A DNA stretch of 32,000 bases. It comes from JAITWN01 sp964581365. Lineage in GTDB: Bacteria > Pseudomonadota > Gammaproteobacteria > SZUA-140. The notes beneath the pieces are model-generated. The model was not told the origin of the DNA. It ran no database searches and saw only the letters and a list, made by a program, of their open reading frames with translations. Within the stretch, counting starts at the first letter, position 1. Every line of letters starts with the position of its first letter. The translations under genes were made by a program, and so were the position numbers. The DNA lies in NCBI GenBank assembly GCA_964581365.1, contig CAZOOF010000022.1:1-32000 (forward strand), written 5' to 3'. Positions 8,146-15,379 of the stretch are shown here, one piece after another.

Positions 8146-8655
8146 ATGGCGAGACTAGAAGCATCAGAAGGCGGCGACGAACTCCAGGAGAAGCTGATCG
8201 CGGTACGTCGCGTGGCCAAAGTGGTCAAAGGCGGCCGTCAGTTCGGCTTCTCGGCGCTGACGGTCGTCGGTGACGGCAAGGGCCGGGTCGGCTTCGGCAG
8301 CGGCAAGGCGCGCGAAGTGCCCGCCGCCATTCAGAAGGCGATGGAGAATGCGCGTCGCAATATGCGCCGCATCAACCTCAACGGAACCACGCTGCAGTAT
8401 CCGGTGATGTCCTCCCACGGCGCGGCGAAAGTGTTCATGCAGCCTGCCTCTCCGGGTACCGGCATCATCGCCGGCGGCGCCATGCGCGCGGTGTTCGAGG
8501 TTATGGGCGTGCATGACGTGCTGGCCAAGTGCATCGGTTCGACCTCGAACCCGGTGAACGTGGTGCGGGCGACGATGAAGGGTCTGGTGTCGATGTCGAG
8601 CCCCGAGGAGATCGCCAGCAAGCGCGGCAAGACCGTCGAGGAGATCACGGGATGA
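8146..8655 (+). CDS. rpsE: 30S ribosomal protein S5
   Basis: S5 works with S4 in decoding accuracy and lines the mRNA entry pore. The 169-residue product has the N-terminal double-stranded RNA-binding domain, with LIAVRRVAKVVKGGRQFGF and GDGKGRVGFGSGKA. The C-terminal GIIAGGAMRAVFEVMGVHDV and SSNPVN-like STSNPVNVVRAT follow. Its stop overlaps the rpmD start (ATGA). Confidence 0.98.
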   Translation: MARLEASEGGDELQEKLIAVRRVAKVVKGGRQFGFSALTVVGDGKGRVGFGSGKAREVPAAIQKAMENARRNMRRINLNGTTLQYPVMSSHGAAKVFMQPASPGTGIIAGGAMRAVFEVMGVHDVLAKCIGSTSNPVNVVRATMKGLVSMSSPEEIASKRGKTVEEITG

Positions 8656-8849
8656 GCGGCGGCAACGACAAGAAGCTGAAGGTGACCCTGGTGCGCAGCA
8701 TGCACGGGCGCCTGCAGGCTCACAAGGCCTGTGCCCAGGGACTGGGGCTGCGGCGTATGCACCACTCGGTGATAGTCGAAGACACCCCGTGCACCCGCGG
8801 CATGATCAACAGAATCTCCTACATGGTGAAGTGCGAGGAGCTGGGATAA
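8652..8849 (+). CDS. rpmD: 50S ribosomal protein L30
   Basis: L30 is a small nonessential 50S protein. The 65-residue product has KLKVTLVRSMHGR and ACAQGLGLRRMHHSVIVEDTP, the typical L30 core. The frame is open upstream, but the ATG at 8652, overlapping the rpsE stop, gives the correct size. Its TAA shares one base with the rplO start. Confidence 0.95.
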   Translation: MSGGNDKKLKVTLVRSMHGRLQAHKACAQGLGLRRMHHSVIVEDTPCTRGMINRISYMVKCEELG

Positions 8850-9283
8850 TGCGCCTTAACGATTTGAAGCCCGCGCCGGGCGCGAAACCCGCGCGCAAGC
8901 GGCTTGGCCGGGGTATCGGCTCCGGGCTGGGCAAGACCAGCGGCCGCGGTCACAAGGGACAGCATGCCCGCGCGGGCGGCTTCCACAAGGTCGGGTTCGA
9001 GGGCGGCCAGATGCCGCTGCAGCGTCGTCTGCCGAAGGTGGGATTCACCTCCCGCCGTGCTCGCGACTACGCTGAGGTGCGTCTGGACGAACTGGCGAAG
9101 GTCAAGGCCGATGTCATCGATCTGCTGGCACTGCGGCAGGCAAATGTGATCTCCGGGCAGATTGCCCGCGCCAAGGTCATCGCTTCCGGCGAGATCACAG
9201 TGCCGGTGACGCTGCGCGGTGTTGCCGTTACCAAGGGCGCGCGCGCTGCAATCGAAGCCGCCGGCGGCAAGATCGAGGAGTAA
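8849..9283 (+). CDS. rplO: 50S ribosomal protein L15
   Basis: L15 is a late-binding 50S assembly protein. The 144-residue product begins MRLNDLKPAPGAKPARKR, with the glycine- and arginine-rich N-terminal extension GRGIGSGLGKTSGRGHKGQ. A globular C-terminal half follows, ending AAIEAAGGKIEE. The start at 8849, overlapping the rpmD stop as TAATG, is chosen over an earlier in-frame ATG because it matches E. coli L15 exactly. Confidence 0.97.
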   Translation: MRLNDLKPAPGAKPARKRLGRGIGSGLGKTSGRGHKGQHARAGGFHKVGFEGGQMPLQRRLPKVGFTSRRARDYAEVRLDELAKVKADVIDLLALRQANVISGQIARAKVIASGEITVPVTLRGVAVTKGARAAIEAAGGKIEE

Positions 9284-10636
9284 GTGGCAGCGACCAGGTC
9301 AACGCTGGGCGGCGGTCTGGGAGGACTGACGGGACTGAGCGAACTGCGGCGCAGGCTGCTGTTCGTGCTCGGGGCTCTCGTCGTTTTCCGTATCGGCGCC
9401 TTCATCCCGGTCCCCGGGGTGGATCCGGGAGCGCTGGCGGCTCTTTTTGAGCAGCAGCGGGGCACCATCATCGACATGTTCAACATGTTTTCCGGTGGTG
9501 CGCTCGGGCGCCTGTCCGTCTTTGCGCTGGGAGTGATGCCTTACATCTCGGCAGCGATCATCATCCAGCTGCTGACGGCGGTGTCGCCGACTCTGGAGGC
9601 GCTGAAGAAGGAAGGCGAGTCCGGACGGCGCAAGCTGACCCAGTACACGCGCTATCTGACCGTCGGACTGGCAGCCTTCCAGGCGCTCGGTATTGCCATC
9701 GCGGTTGAAGGGCAGCGCATAGGCGCCGTGCCCGTTGTGATCGATCCGGGCTGGACCTTCCGGATCGTCGCTGCCACGACGCTGGTGTCAGGCACCATTT
9801 TCCTCATGTGGCTCGGCGAACAGGTGACCGAGCGCGGCGTGGGCAATGGTATTTCGCTGATCATTTTTGCCGGTATCGTCGTCGGACTGCCGGCTGCGAT
9901 CGGCGGCACCCTGGAACTGGCGCGCACGGGTGAGCTGCATACGTTTACGGTGCTGTTCTTCCTGGTGCTGGCAGTAGCAGTCACCGCCTTCGTGGTCTTC
10001 GTGGAGCGAGGGCAGCGGCGGATTCCAGTGACCTATGCCAAGCGGCAGCAGGGACGCAAGGTATATGGCGGTCAGGTGAGTCACCTGCCGCTCAAGCTGA
10101 ACATGGCGGGAGTGATTCCGCCGATTTTCGCCTCGTCGATCATTCTGTTTCCGGCCACGGCCGGCAGCTGGTTCGGCAACACCGAAGGCATGGAGTGGCT
10201 GCGGGATATCGCTTCCACCCTGTCGCCAGGGCAGCCCATCTATGTGCTGCTCTTCGCGGTGGCGATCATCTTTTTCTGTTTCTTCTACACTGCGTTGCAG
10301 TTCAATCCGAACGACACCGCAGACAATCTGAAGAAGTCGGGCGCGTTCATCCCCGGAATCCGGCCCGGGGAACAGACTGCCCGTTACATCGATGGCGTGA
10401 TGACGCGGCTGACGCTGGTCGGCTCGCTTTACATCACGGCAGTGTGCCTGTTGCCGGAGTTTTTGATCGTGTACTGGCGAGTGCCCTTCTATTTCGGCGG
10501 CACCTCCCTGCTGATCATCGTGGTCGTGGTCATGGATATGATGGCGCAGATTCAGGCACATCTGATGTCGCATCAATACGATAGCCTGCTAAAGAAGGCG
10601 AACCTCAAGGGCGGCCGGAGCGGCCTCCTGCGCTAG
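9284..10636 (+). CDS. secY: Preprotein translocase subunit SecY
   Basis: SecY is the channel of the SecYEG translocon in the inner membrane. The 450-residue product has ten predicted hydrophobic segments and family signatures: GAFIPVPGVDP after TM1, FNMFSGGALGR in the plug region, VMPYISAAIIIQL, GERVG-type EQVTERGVGNGIS, and the cytoplasmic loop KRQQGRKVYGGQ. GTG at 9284 directly abuts the rplO stop, with GAGGAG inside the end of rplO, so translation is coupled. Confidence 0.98.
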   Translation: MAATRSTLGGGLGGLTGLSELRRRLLFVLGALVVFRIGAFIPVPGVDPGALAALFEQQRGTIIDMFNMFSGGALGRLSVFALGVMPYISAAIIIQLLTAVSPTLEALKKEGESGRRKLTQYTRYLTVGLAAFQALGIAIAVEGQRIGAVPVVIDPGWTFRIVAATTLVSGTIFLMWLGEQVTERGVGNGISLIIFAGIVVGLPAAIGGTLELARTGELHTFTVLFFLVLAVAVTAFVVFVERGQRRIPVTYAKRQQGRKVYGGQVSHLPLKLNMAGVIPPIFASSIILFPATAGSWFGNTEGMEWLRDIASTLSPGQPIYVLLFAVAIIFFCFFYTALQFNPNDTADNLKKSGAFIPGIRPGEQTARYIDGVMTRLTLVGSLYITAVCLLPEFLIVYWRVPFYFGGTSLLIIVVVVMDMMAQIQAHLMSHQYDSLLKKANLKGGRSGLLR

Positions 10637-10665
10637 CAGGCATACAGCGGTAACAGGAGCTAGAA

Positions 10666-10779
10666 ATGAAAGTACGGGCATCCATTAAGAAAATCTGCAG
10701 GAACTGCAAGGTGGTGCGCCGCAAGGGCGTGGTCCGCATCATCTGTAAGGACGCCCGACACAAGCAGCGTCAGGGCTGA
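10666..10779 (+). CDS. rpmJ: 50S ribosomal protein L36 (zinc-binding form)
   Basis: This small gene encodes 37 residues, the normal L36 size: MKVRASIKKICRNCKVV at the start and ARHKQRQG at the end. The zinc ligands Cys11, Cys14, Cys27 and His32 are all present, making this the C-plus form that zinc-starved bacteria replace with a ligand-free paralogue. GGAGC lies upstream. It follows secY and ends the spc cluster, as in E. coli. Confidence 0.97.
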   Translation: MKVRASIKKICRNCKVVRRKGVVRIICKDARHKQRQG

Positions 10780-10794
10780 ATCCTGTCGCTGGTG

Positions 10795-10823
10795 TTGCTT
10801 AGTCGCGTCTACAAGCATAAAAT
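10795..10823 (+). promoter_or_regulatory. Probable sigma70 promoter of the alpha operon
   Basis: TTGCTT (10795-10800) and TAAAAT (10818-10823) are separated by exactly 17 bases. The -10 matches the consensus at five of six positions and the -35 at three. It lies in the 109-base rpmJ-rpsM gap. A start near 10830 would give a leader of about 60 bases. The leader includes a possible hairpin, GCGGTT (10826-10831) with AACCGC (10847-10852). Confidence 0.5.
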
Positions 10824-10888
10824 GGGCGGTTTTCGCGAATCGGCGTAACCGCGCGAGTCATAGAATCGGATTGAAGGCGGAGTAAAGC

Positions 10889-11245
10889 ATGGCCCGAATT
10901 GCTGGCATAAACATCCCGGTGAACAAGCACGCGGTGATCGCGTTGCGCGCCATCTATGGTATCGGCGGCACCCGGGCGCACCAGATCTGTGCCGCTTCCA
11001 ACATCGATCCCACGACCAAGATCAAGGATCTGACGGAAGGGGAGATCGAGGCTCTGCGCGCGGAAGTCGGCAAGTTCAAGGTCGAAGGTGACCTGCGGCG
11101 CGAAGTCTCCATGAATATCAAGCGTCTGATGGATCTCGGCTCTTACCGCGGGATGCGCCATCGGCGTGGACTGCCGGTACGCGGTCAGCGTACCAAGACG
11201 AACGCTCGCACCCGCAAGGGCCCGCGCAAGGCGATTCGCAAGTAA
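10889..11245 (+). CDS. rpsM: 30S ribosomal protein S13
   Basis: S13 is in the 30S head and bridges to L5. The 118-residue product starts ARIAGINIPVNKHAVIAL and has a helix-two-turns-helix region. Its C-terminal segment GLPVRGQRTKTNARTRKG is the universal S13 signature. GGAG lies eight bases before the ATG. It opens the alpha cluster. Confidence 0.98.
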   Translation: MARIAGINIPVNKHAVIALRAIYGIGGTRAHQICAASNIDPTTKIKDLTEGEIEALRAEVGKFKVEGDLRREVSMNIKRLMDLGSYRGMRHRRGLPVRGQRTKTNARTRKGPRKAIRK

Positions 11246-11290
11246 CAGGCAGCATGACAACTTTCAGGAACTGAGACAGGATCCAGCGTA

Positions 11291-11680
11291 ATGGCCAAGG
11301 GGACCACCAGAACCCGCAAGCGTATCAAGAAGAACGTGGTTGACGGGATCGCGCATGTGCACGCGTCCTTCAACAACACGATCATCACCATAACCGACAT
11401 GCAGGGAAACACCCTGGCATGGGCCTCGGCCGGCGGGTCGGGCTTCCGCGGCTCGCGCAAGAGCACGCCGTTCGCAGCCCAGGTGGCCGCGGAACGTGCT
11501 GGCGAAAAGGTGAAAGAGTTCGGCATGAAGAATGTCGAGGTGCGCGTCAAGGGCCCCGGTCCGGGCCGCGATTCCGCGGTACGCGCGCTTCACTCCGCCG
11601 GATTCAAAGTGAGCAGCATTTCAGACGTCACGCCGATTCCGCACAACGGTTGCCGTCCCCCGAAGAAAAGAAGAGTCTGA
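11291..11680 (+). CDS. rpsK: 30S ribosomal protein S11
   Basis: S11 forms part of the 30S platform near the E site. The 129-residue product shows GIAHVHASFNNTIITITD, SAGGSGFRGSRKSTPFAAQ and the C-terminal PIPHNGCRPPKKRRV. The asparagine of HNG is an isoaspartate site in E. coli S11. Length equals E. coli. Confidence 0.99.
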   Translation: MAKGTTRTRKRIKKNVVDGIAHVHASFNNTIITITDMQGNTLAWASAGGSGFRGSRKSTPFAAQVAAERAGEKVKEFGMKNVEVRVKGPGPGRDSAVRALHSAGFKVSSISDVTPIPHNGCRPPKKRRV

Positions 11681-11692
11681 GCAGAGATCATC

Positions 11693-12319
11693 GTGGCCAA
11701 ATATACCGATGCTAAGTGTCGCCTGTGCCGCCGTCAGGGAGAGAAGCTCTTCCTGAAGGGCGAAAAGTGCCTCAGTGCCAAGTGCACTATCGAGAAGCGC
11801 AGCTTCCCTCCGGGGCAGCATGGCAAGCGACGCACCCGTCTTACCGACTACGCGATCCAGCTGCGTGAGAAGCAGAAGGTCCGCCGGATCTACGGCATCC
11901 TCGAGAAGCAGTTCCGCCTGTATTACCAGGAGGCAACGCGCCGTAAGGGAACAACCGGTGAGATCCTGCTGCAGCTGCTCGAGACGCGTCTCGACAACGT
12001 CGTCTATCGCATGGGCGCAGGCGCCTCGCGTTCCGAGGCCCGGCAGCTGGTTCGCCATAACGCGGTGCTGGTAAACGGCAAGCGGGTCAACATTCCGAGC
12101 TATCAGCTTCGGGCGAATGACGTGGTTGCGCTTACCGAGGACGCAAAGAAGCAGCTGCGCGTGCAGGCTGCCATGCAGTTCTCGCAGCAGCAGGGAGGGT
12201 GCGAATGGCTGGACGTCGATCCGGACAAGATGGAGGCGGTGTTCAAGGGACCGCCTGCACGCGAGGATCTGCCGGCAGAGATCAACGAGCATCTGATCGT
12301 CGAGCTTTACTCGAAGTGA
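11693..12319 (+). CDS. rpsD: 30S ribosomal protein S4 (four-cysteine zinc form)
   Basis: S4 nucleates 30S assembly, helps control decoding fidelity and, in E. coli, represses the alpha operon. The 208-residue product starts at GTG and has the SRSEARQLVRHNAVLVNGK S4 RNA-binding domain near residues 103-125. The N-terminus carries Cys9, Cys12, Cys26 and Cys31, which are the zinc ligands of Thermus S4, with the continuation PPGQHGKRR. E. coli S4 lacks this site. This C-plus type is unexpected in a gammaproteobacterial setting and may be an ancestral form or a gene replacement. Confidence 0.97.
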   Translation: MAKYTDAKCRLCRRQGEKLFLKGEKCLSAKCTIEKRSFPPGQHGKRRTRLTDYAIQLREKQKVRRIYGILEKQFRLYYQEATRRKGTTGEILLQLLETRLDNVVYRMGAGASRSEARQLVRHNAVLVNGKRVNIPSYQLRANDVVALTEDAKKQLRVQAAMQFSQQQGGCEWLDVDPDKMEAVFKGPPAREDLPAEINEHLIVELYSK

Positions 12320-12365
12320 TGCCGTTGGGTTTCTGCTTGTTTAACCATTTTCAGAGAGGCACTGG

Positions 12366-13388
12366 ATGAAGAGCGCAGCGACAGAGTTTCTGAAGCCCCG
12401 GGTGGTGGACGTTCAGACAATCAACGAGCGCCACGCCAGGATCACGCTGGAGCCGCTGGAGCGTGGGTTCGGACATACTCTGGGCAACAGCCTGCGTCGG
12501 ATCATGCTCTCCTCGATTGCCGGAGCGGCCATCACCGAGGTGGAAATCGAGGGCGTGCTCCACGAGTACACCAGCATCGAGGGTGTTCAGGAAGACGTCA
12601 TCGACATCCTGCTCAACCTCAAGGGCGTGGCCATCCGCATGAGCGGCCGCGACGAGGCGACCCTGTCCCTGAAGAAGAAGGGCAGCGGACCGGTAACCGC
12701 GGGCGATATCGAACTGGTGGGCGATGTTGAGATCATCAATCCGGAGCATCTCATCGCGCACCTGACCGAGGCCGGCAACCTGAATATGACCCTCAAGGTC
12801 GAGCGCGGCAGAGGCTTCCAGCCCGCCAGCGCCCGGCGCGAAGAGGCCGGCGAGACCGGCGGACCGATCGGTAGGCTGCTGCTCGATGCCTCCTTCAGCC
12901 CGGTGCGCCGTGTCAGCTACGTGGTCGAGACCGCTCGCGTTGAGCAGCGTACCGACCTCGACAAGCTGGTCATCGATCTGGAAACCAACGGCAGCGTCGA
13001 CCCGGAAGAGACCATCCGGCAGGCCGCGCGGATTCTGCGGGATCAGCTGACGGTGTTCATCGACCTCGAGAGCCCGGAGCAGGAAGAGCCGGTAACGATG
13101 GCGGAAGAGATCGATCCGATTCTGCTGCGCCCGGTCGACGATCTCGAACTGACCGTGCGCTCGGCGAACTGCCTCAAGGCTGAGAATATTTATTACATTG
13201 GCGATCTGATTCAGCGCACTGAGGTCGAGCTGCTGAAGACGCCCAATCTGGGCAAGAAGTCGCTGACGGAAATCAAGGACGTCCTGGCGTCCCATGGTCT
13301 GTCCCTCGGCCTGCGGCTGGAGAACTGGCCGCCGGCGGGACTTAAGGGCAAGGACAAGGAAAACGAACACGAGTCGGCGTCCATCTGA
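12366..13388 (+). CDS. rpoA: DNA-directed RNA polymerase subunit alpha
   Basis: Alpha dimerises to nucleate RNA polymerase assembly and contacts promoter UP elements and activators. The 340-residue product (E. coli 329) has the N-terminal domain with ERGFGHTLGNSLRRIMLSS. After a linker near residues 235-250 comes the C-terminal domain with LTVRSANCLKAENI. Arg265, the UP-element contact, falls at the same number as in E. coli. The C-terminal tail after NWPP is about eight residues longer and charged. Confidence 0.99.
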   Translation: MKSAATEFLKPRVVDVQTINERHARITLEPLERGFGHTLGNSLRRIMLSSIAGAAITEVEIEGVLHEYTSIEGVQEDVIDILLNLKGVAIRMSGRDEATLSLKKKGSGPVTAGDIELVGDVEIINPEHLIAHLTEAGNLNMTLKVERGRGFQPASARREEAGETGGPIGRLLLDASFSPVRRVSYVVETARVEQRTDLDKLVIDLETNGSVDPEETIRQAARILRDQLTVFIDLESPEQEEPVTMAEEIDPILLRPVDDLELTVRSANCLKAENIYYIGDLIQRTEVELLKTPNLGKKSLTEIKDVLASHGLSLGLRLENWPPAGLKGKDKENEHESASI

Positions 13389-13428
13389 GGACGCTTTGCT
13401 CGGGACCGAACACGCTTGAGGCGGACAA

Positions 13429-13806
13429 ATGCGTCACCGTAAATCTGGCAGAAAACTGGGTCGTAACAGCAGTCACCGCAAGGCGATGTACCGCAACATG
13501 GCGGCGTCGCTGGTGCATCATGAGATCATCCGCACCACCTTGCCGAAGGCAAAGGAGCTGCGCAGGGTGATCGAACCCCTGATCACGCTGGCCAAGGATG
13601 ATGGCGCGCCGCGCCGGCGTCTGGCCTTCGATCGCATTCGCGATCGCGCGGCGGTCACCAAGCTGTTCAACGAGCTCGGTCCGCGCTACAAGTCCCGTCC
13701 GGGCGGTTATCTCCGCATCATGAAATGCGGGTTCCGACCGGGAGACAGTGCGCCTCTCGCCTATGTCGAGCTGGTGGATCGTCCTGCGGGCGAATCCGAC
13801 AACTGA
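13429..13806 (+). CDS. rplQ: 50S ribosomal protein L17
   Basis: L17 is a 50S protein near the tunnel exit. The 125-residue product has MRHRKSGRKLGRNSSHRKAM at the N-terminus and KELRRVIEPLITLAK in the middle; GGYLRIMKCGFRPGDSAPLAYVEL follows. GAGGCGGA precedes the start. It is the last gene of the alpha cluster and is followed by a strong terminator. Confidence 0.98.
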   Translation: MRHRKSGRKLGRNSSHRKAMYRNMAASLVHHEIIRTTLPKAKELRRVIEPLITLAKDDGAPRRRLAFDRIRDRAAVTKLFNELGPRYKSRPGGYLRIMKCGFRPGDSAPLAYVELVDRPAGESDN

Positions 13807-13845
13807 CGCTGTCGCCGGCGCATGCCGCCGGGGACCATGAACCGG

Positions 13846-13882
13846 AGCCTGCCGCCCGTGAGGGCGACAGGCTTTTGTTTTT
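13846..13882 (+). terminator. Intrinsic terminator after rplQ
   Basis: AGCCTG-C-CGCCC (13846-13857) pairs with GGGCG-A-CAGGCT (13862-13873): eleven pairs with one internal mismatch and a GTGA loop. It is followed at once by TTTGTTTTT. This is a classical Rho-independent terminator and marks the end of the ribosomal block. Confidence 0.9.
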
Positions 13883-13973
13883 GGAGCCTGCTGTGCAAGG
13901 ACGCGGGCTTGCAGAGGGTGGCGGTGACGGCGCGGGGCGTGGGCTGGCGGCCTGCTCCGGACGGTGAGAGACC

Positions 13974-14702
13974 TTGATCGTCGTATTTTGCGATTTCGGC
14001 GTGACTGGCCCGTACCTTGGCCAGATGAAGGCGGTGCTCTACCGTCATGATCCCGGACGCCCCGTAGTCGAGCTGTTCGCCGACGCGCCCCGCGATCCTC
14101 GCGTCGCTTCCTATCTGCTCGCCGCTTATGCCCAGGATTTTCCCCCACCCGCGGTATTCCTGTGCGTGGTCGATCCCGGTGTAGGTGGTGAGCGCGCCGC
14201 CTGCGCGCTGCGCATCGACCGTCAGTGGTTCGTGGGGCCCGACAACGGTTTGCTCAATGTCGTGGCGATGCGGGCCCGGGGAGACGTGGAGTGGTGGGAT
14301 ATCGAGTGGCGGCCGGAGCGGCTGTCACGCACCTTCCACGGGCGCGATCTGTTTGCGCCGGTCGCCGCCCGGCTGGCCGGAGGAGAACTGCCGCCGGGCA
14401 TGCGCTGTGACGCCGAGGCCCGGATCGACCGTTCGTGGCCCGAAGACCTGTTCTCCATCGTCTATGCGGACGGCTACGGGAACCTGATGACAGGCATCCG
14501 TGCCGAGCAGGCGGTGCCCAGCGCGCGCCTGGTGGCTGGAGGGCATACGCTGGGGTACGCGGCGCGCTACGGCGAGGTGCCCACCGGAATGGCCTTCTGG
14601 TACGGAAACGCCAACGGCCTGGTCGAGATCGCCGTGAGCGGTGGAAGCGCCGCCGAGACCCTGGGTCTGCATCCGGGCGACGCGGTCGGTTGGGCTGAGT
14701 GA
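13974..14702 (+). CDS. S-adenosyl-L-methionine hydrolase (SAM hydroxide adenosyltransferase, DUF62)
   Basis: This family cleaves SAM to adenosine and methionine using water and is related to the fluorinase and chlorinase. The 242-residue product has the N-terminal DFGVTGPYLGQMK, then VVDPGVGGER, FVGPDNGLL and FHGRDLFAPVA. The Asp-Arg-His triad described for the hydrolases is visible as Asp67, Arg74 and His122, which favours hydrolase over halogenase. The C-terminal half contains YADGYGNLMT. A TTG start is inferred because no in-frame ATG fits the conserved N-terminus. Its biological role in bacteria is not well settled. It follows the rplQ terminator and has its own unit. Confidence 0.88.
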   Translation: MIVVFCDFGVTGPYLGQMKAVLYRHDPGRPVVELFADAPRDPRVASYLLAAYAQDFPPPAVFLCVVDPGVGGERAACALRIDRQWFVGPDNGLLNVVAMRARGDVEWWDIEWRPERLSRTFHGRDLFAPVAARLAGGELPPGMRCDAEARIDRSWPEDLFSIVYADGYGNLMTGIRAEQAVPSARLVAGGHTLGYAARYGEVPTGMAFWYGNANGLVEIAVSGGSAAETLGLHPGDAVGWAE

Positions 14703-14717
14703 ATGCTCGCCGGGGCG

Positions 14718-14736
14718 CCAGCGGGGGCGGCGCTGG
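14718..14736. other. GC-rich hairpin between convergent genes
   Basis: CCAGCG (14718-14723) pairs with CGCTGG (14731-14736) in the 46-base gap between the SAM hydrolase and the minus-strand peroxiredoxin. There is no T-run on either side, so a role as terminator for the converging transcripts is only possible. Confidence 0.3.
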
Positions 14737-14748
14737 GCAAGCGCGGAT

Positions 14749-15225
14749 TCATTCCCGATTGAGCGCCTTTACCGCTTCCAGTACTTCCTCGGCATGCCCT
14801 TCCACCTTCACCTTGCGCCATTCACGGCGTAGACGGCCTTCGGCATCGATGAGGAAAGTGCTGCGTTCGATGCCACGCACCTGCTTGCCGTACATGTTCT
14901 TAAGACGCATGACGTCGAACAGCGAGCACAACTGCTCGTCCGGATCCGAGATCAGCTCGAAGGGCATCTGCTGGGCGGCCTTGAACGACTCATGCGATTT
15001 GAGACTGTCCCGCGAGATGCCGAAAACCCGCGCTCCCGCACGCTTGAAGCGCGGATGCAGATCGCGGAAGTCCTGGCTTTCGAGTGTGCAGCCAGGCGTC
15101 TTGTCCTTGGGATAGAAGTACAGCACGACGTGCTGGCCACGCAGATCAGACAGGCGAAGCTTGCCGACTCCGGTTGCGACGGCTTCAAAATCCGGTACTT
15201 CGTCGCCGATGGCGATGCGGCTCAT
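14749..15225 (-). CDS. bcp: Thioredoxin-dependent peroxiredoxin, Bcp/PrxQ type
   Basis: Bcp reduces hydrogen peroxide and organic hydroperoxides in the cytoplasm. The product has the thioredoxin fold with YFYPKDKTPGCTLE; Cys46 is the peroxidatic cysteine. The usual partner cysteine five residues on is serine here (CTLES). The only other cysteine is Cys100 in DEQLCSLFDV, so resolution may use that residue or an external thiol. The start at 15225 (MSRIAIGDEVPDF) is preferred over 15240 because GGAGG lies eight bases before it; this gives 158 residues. Confidence 0.93.
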   Translation of the reverse strand: MSRIAIGDEVPDFEAVATGVGKLRLSDLRGQHVVLYFYPKDKTPGCTLESQDFRDLHPRFKRAGARVFGISRDSLKSHESFKAAQQMPFELISDPDEQLCSLFDVMRLKNMYGKQVRGIERSTFLIDAEGRLRREWRKVKVEGHAEEVLEAVKALNRE

Positions 15226-15322
15226 GAGGCAGTCCTCCACGCATGTTGTGGGCCGTATACCAGGCGCCGATCATACCCCCGCCAGGGGCGTCCTCACAAC
15301 GCCGCCTGGCCTGGATGCGCGA

Positions 15323-15359
15323 TTGTGTTGAGCATGGCCACTCAGTAATATGGGTGGCC
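15323..15359 (+). promoter_or_regulatory. Possible dapA promoter and overlapping hairpin
   Basis: TTGTGT (15323-15328) and TAATAT (15347-15352) are 18 bases apart, matching consensus at three and four of six positions. A perfect inverted repeat GGCCAC (15336-15341) / GTGGCC (15354-15359) brackets the -10. The repeat could be an operator or an accidental hairpin. The region lies between divergent bcp and dapA. Confidence 0.3.
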
Positions 15360-15379
15360 TGTCAGTAGCGGAGAATGAC

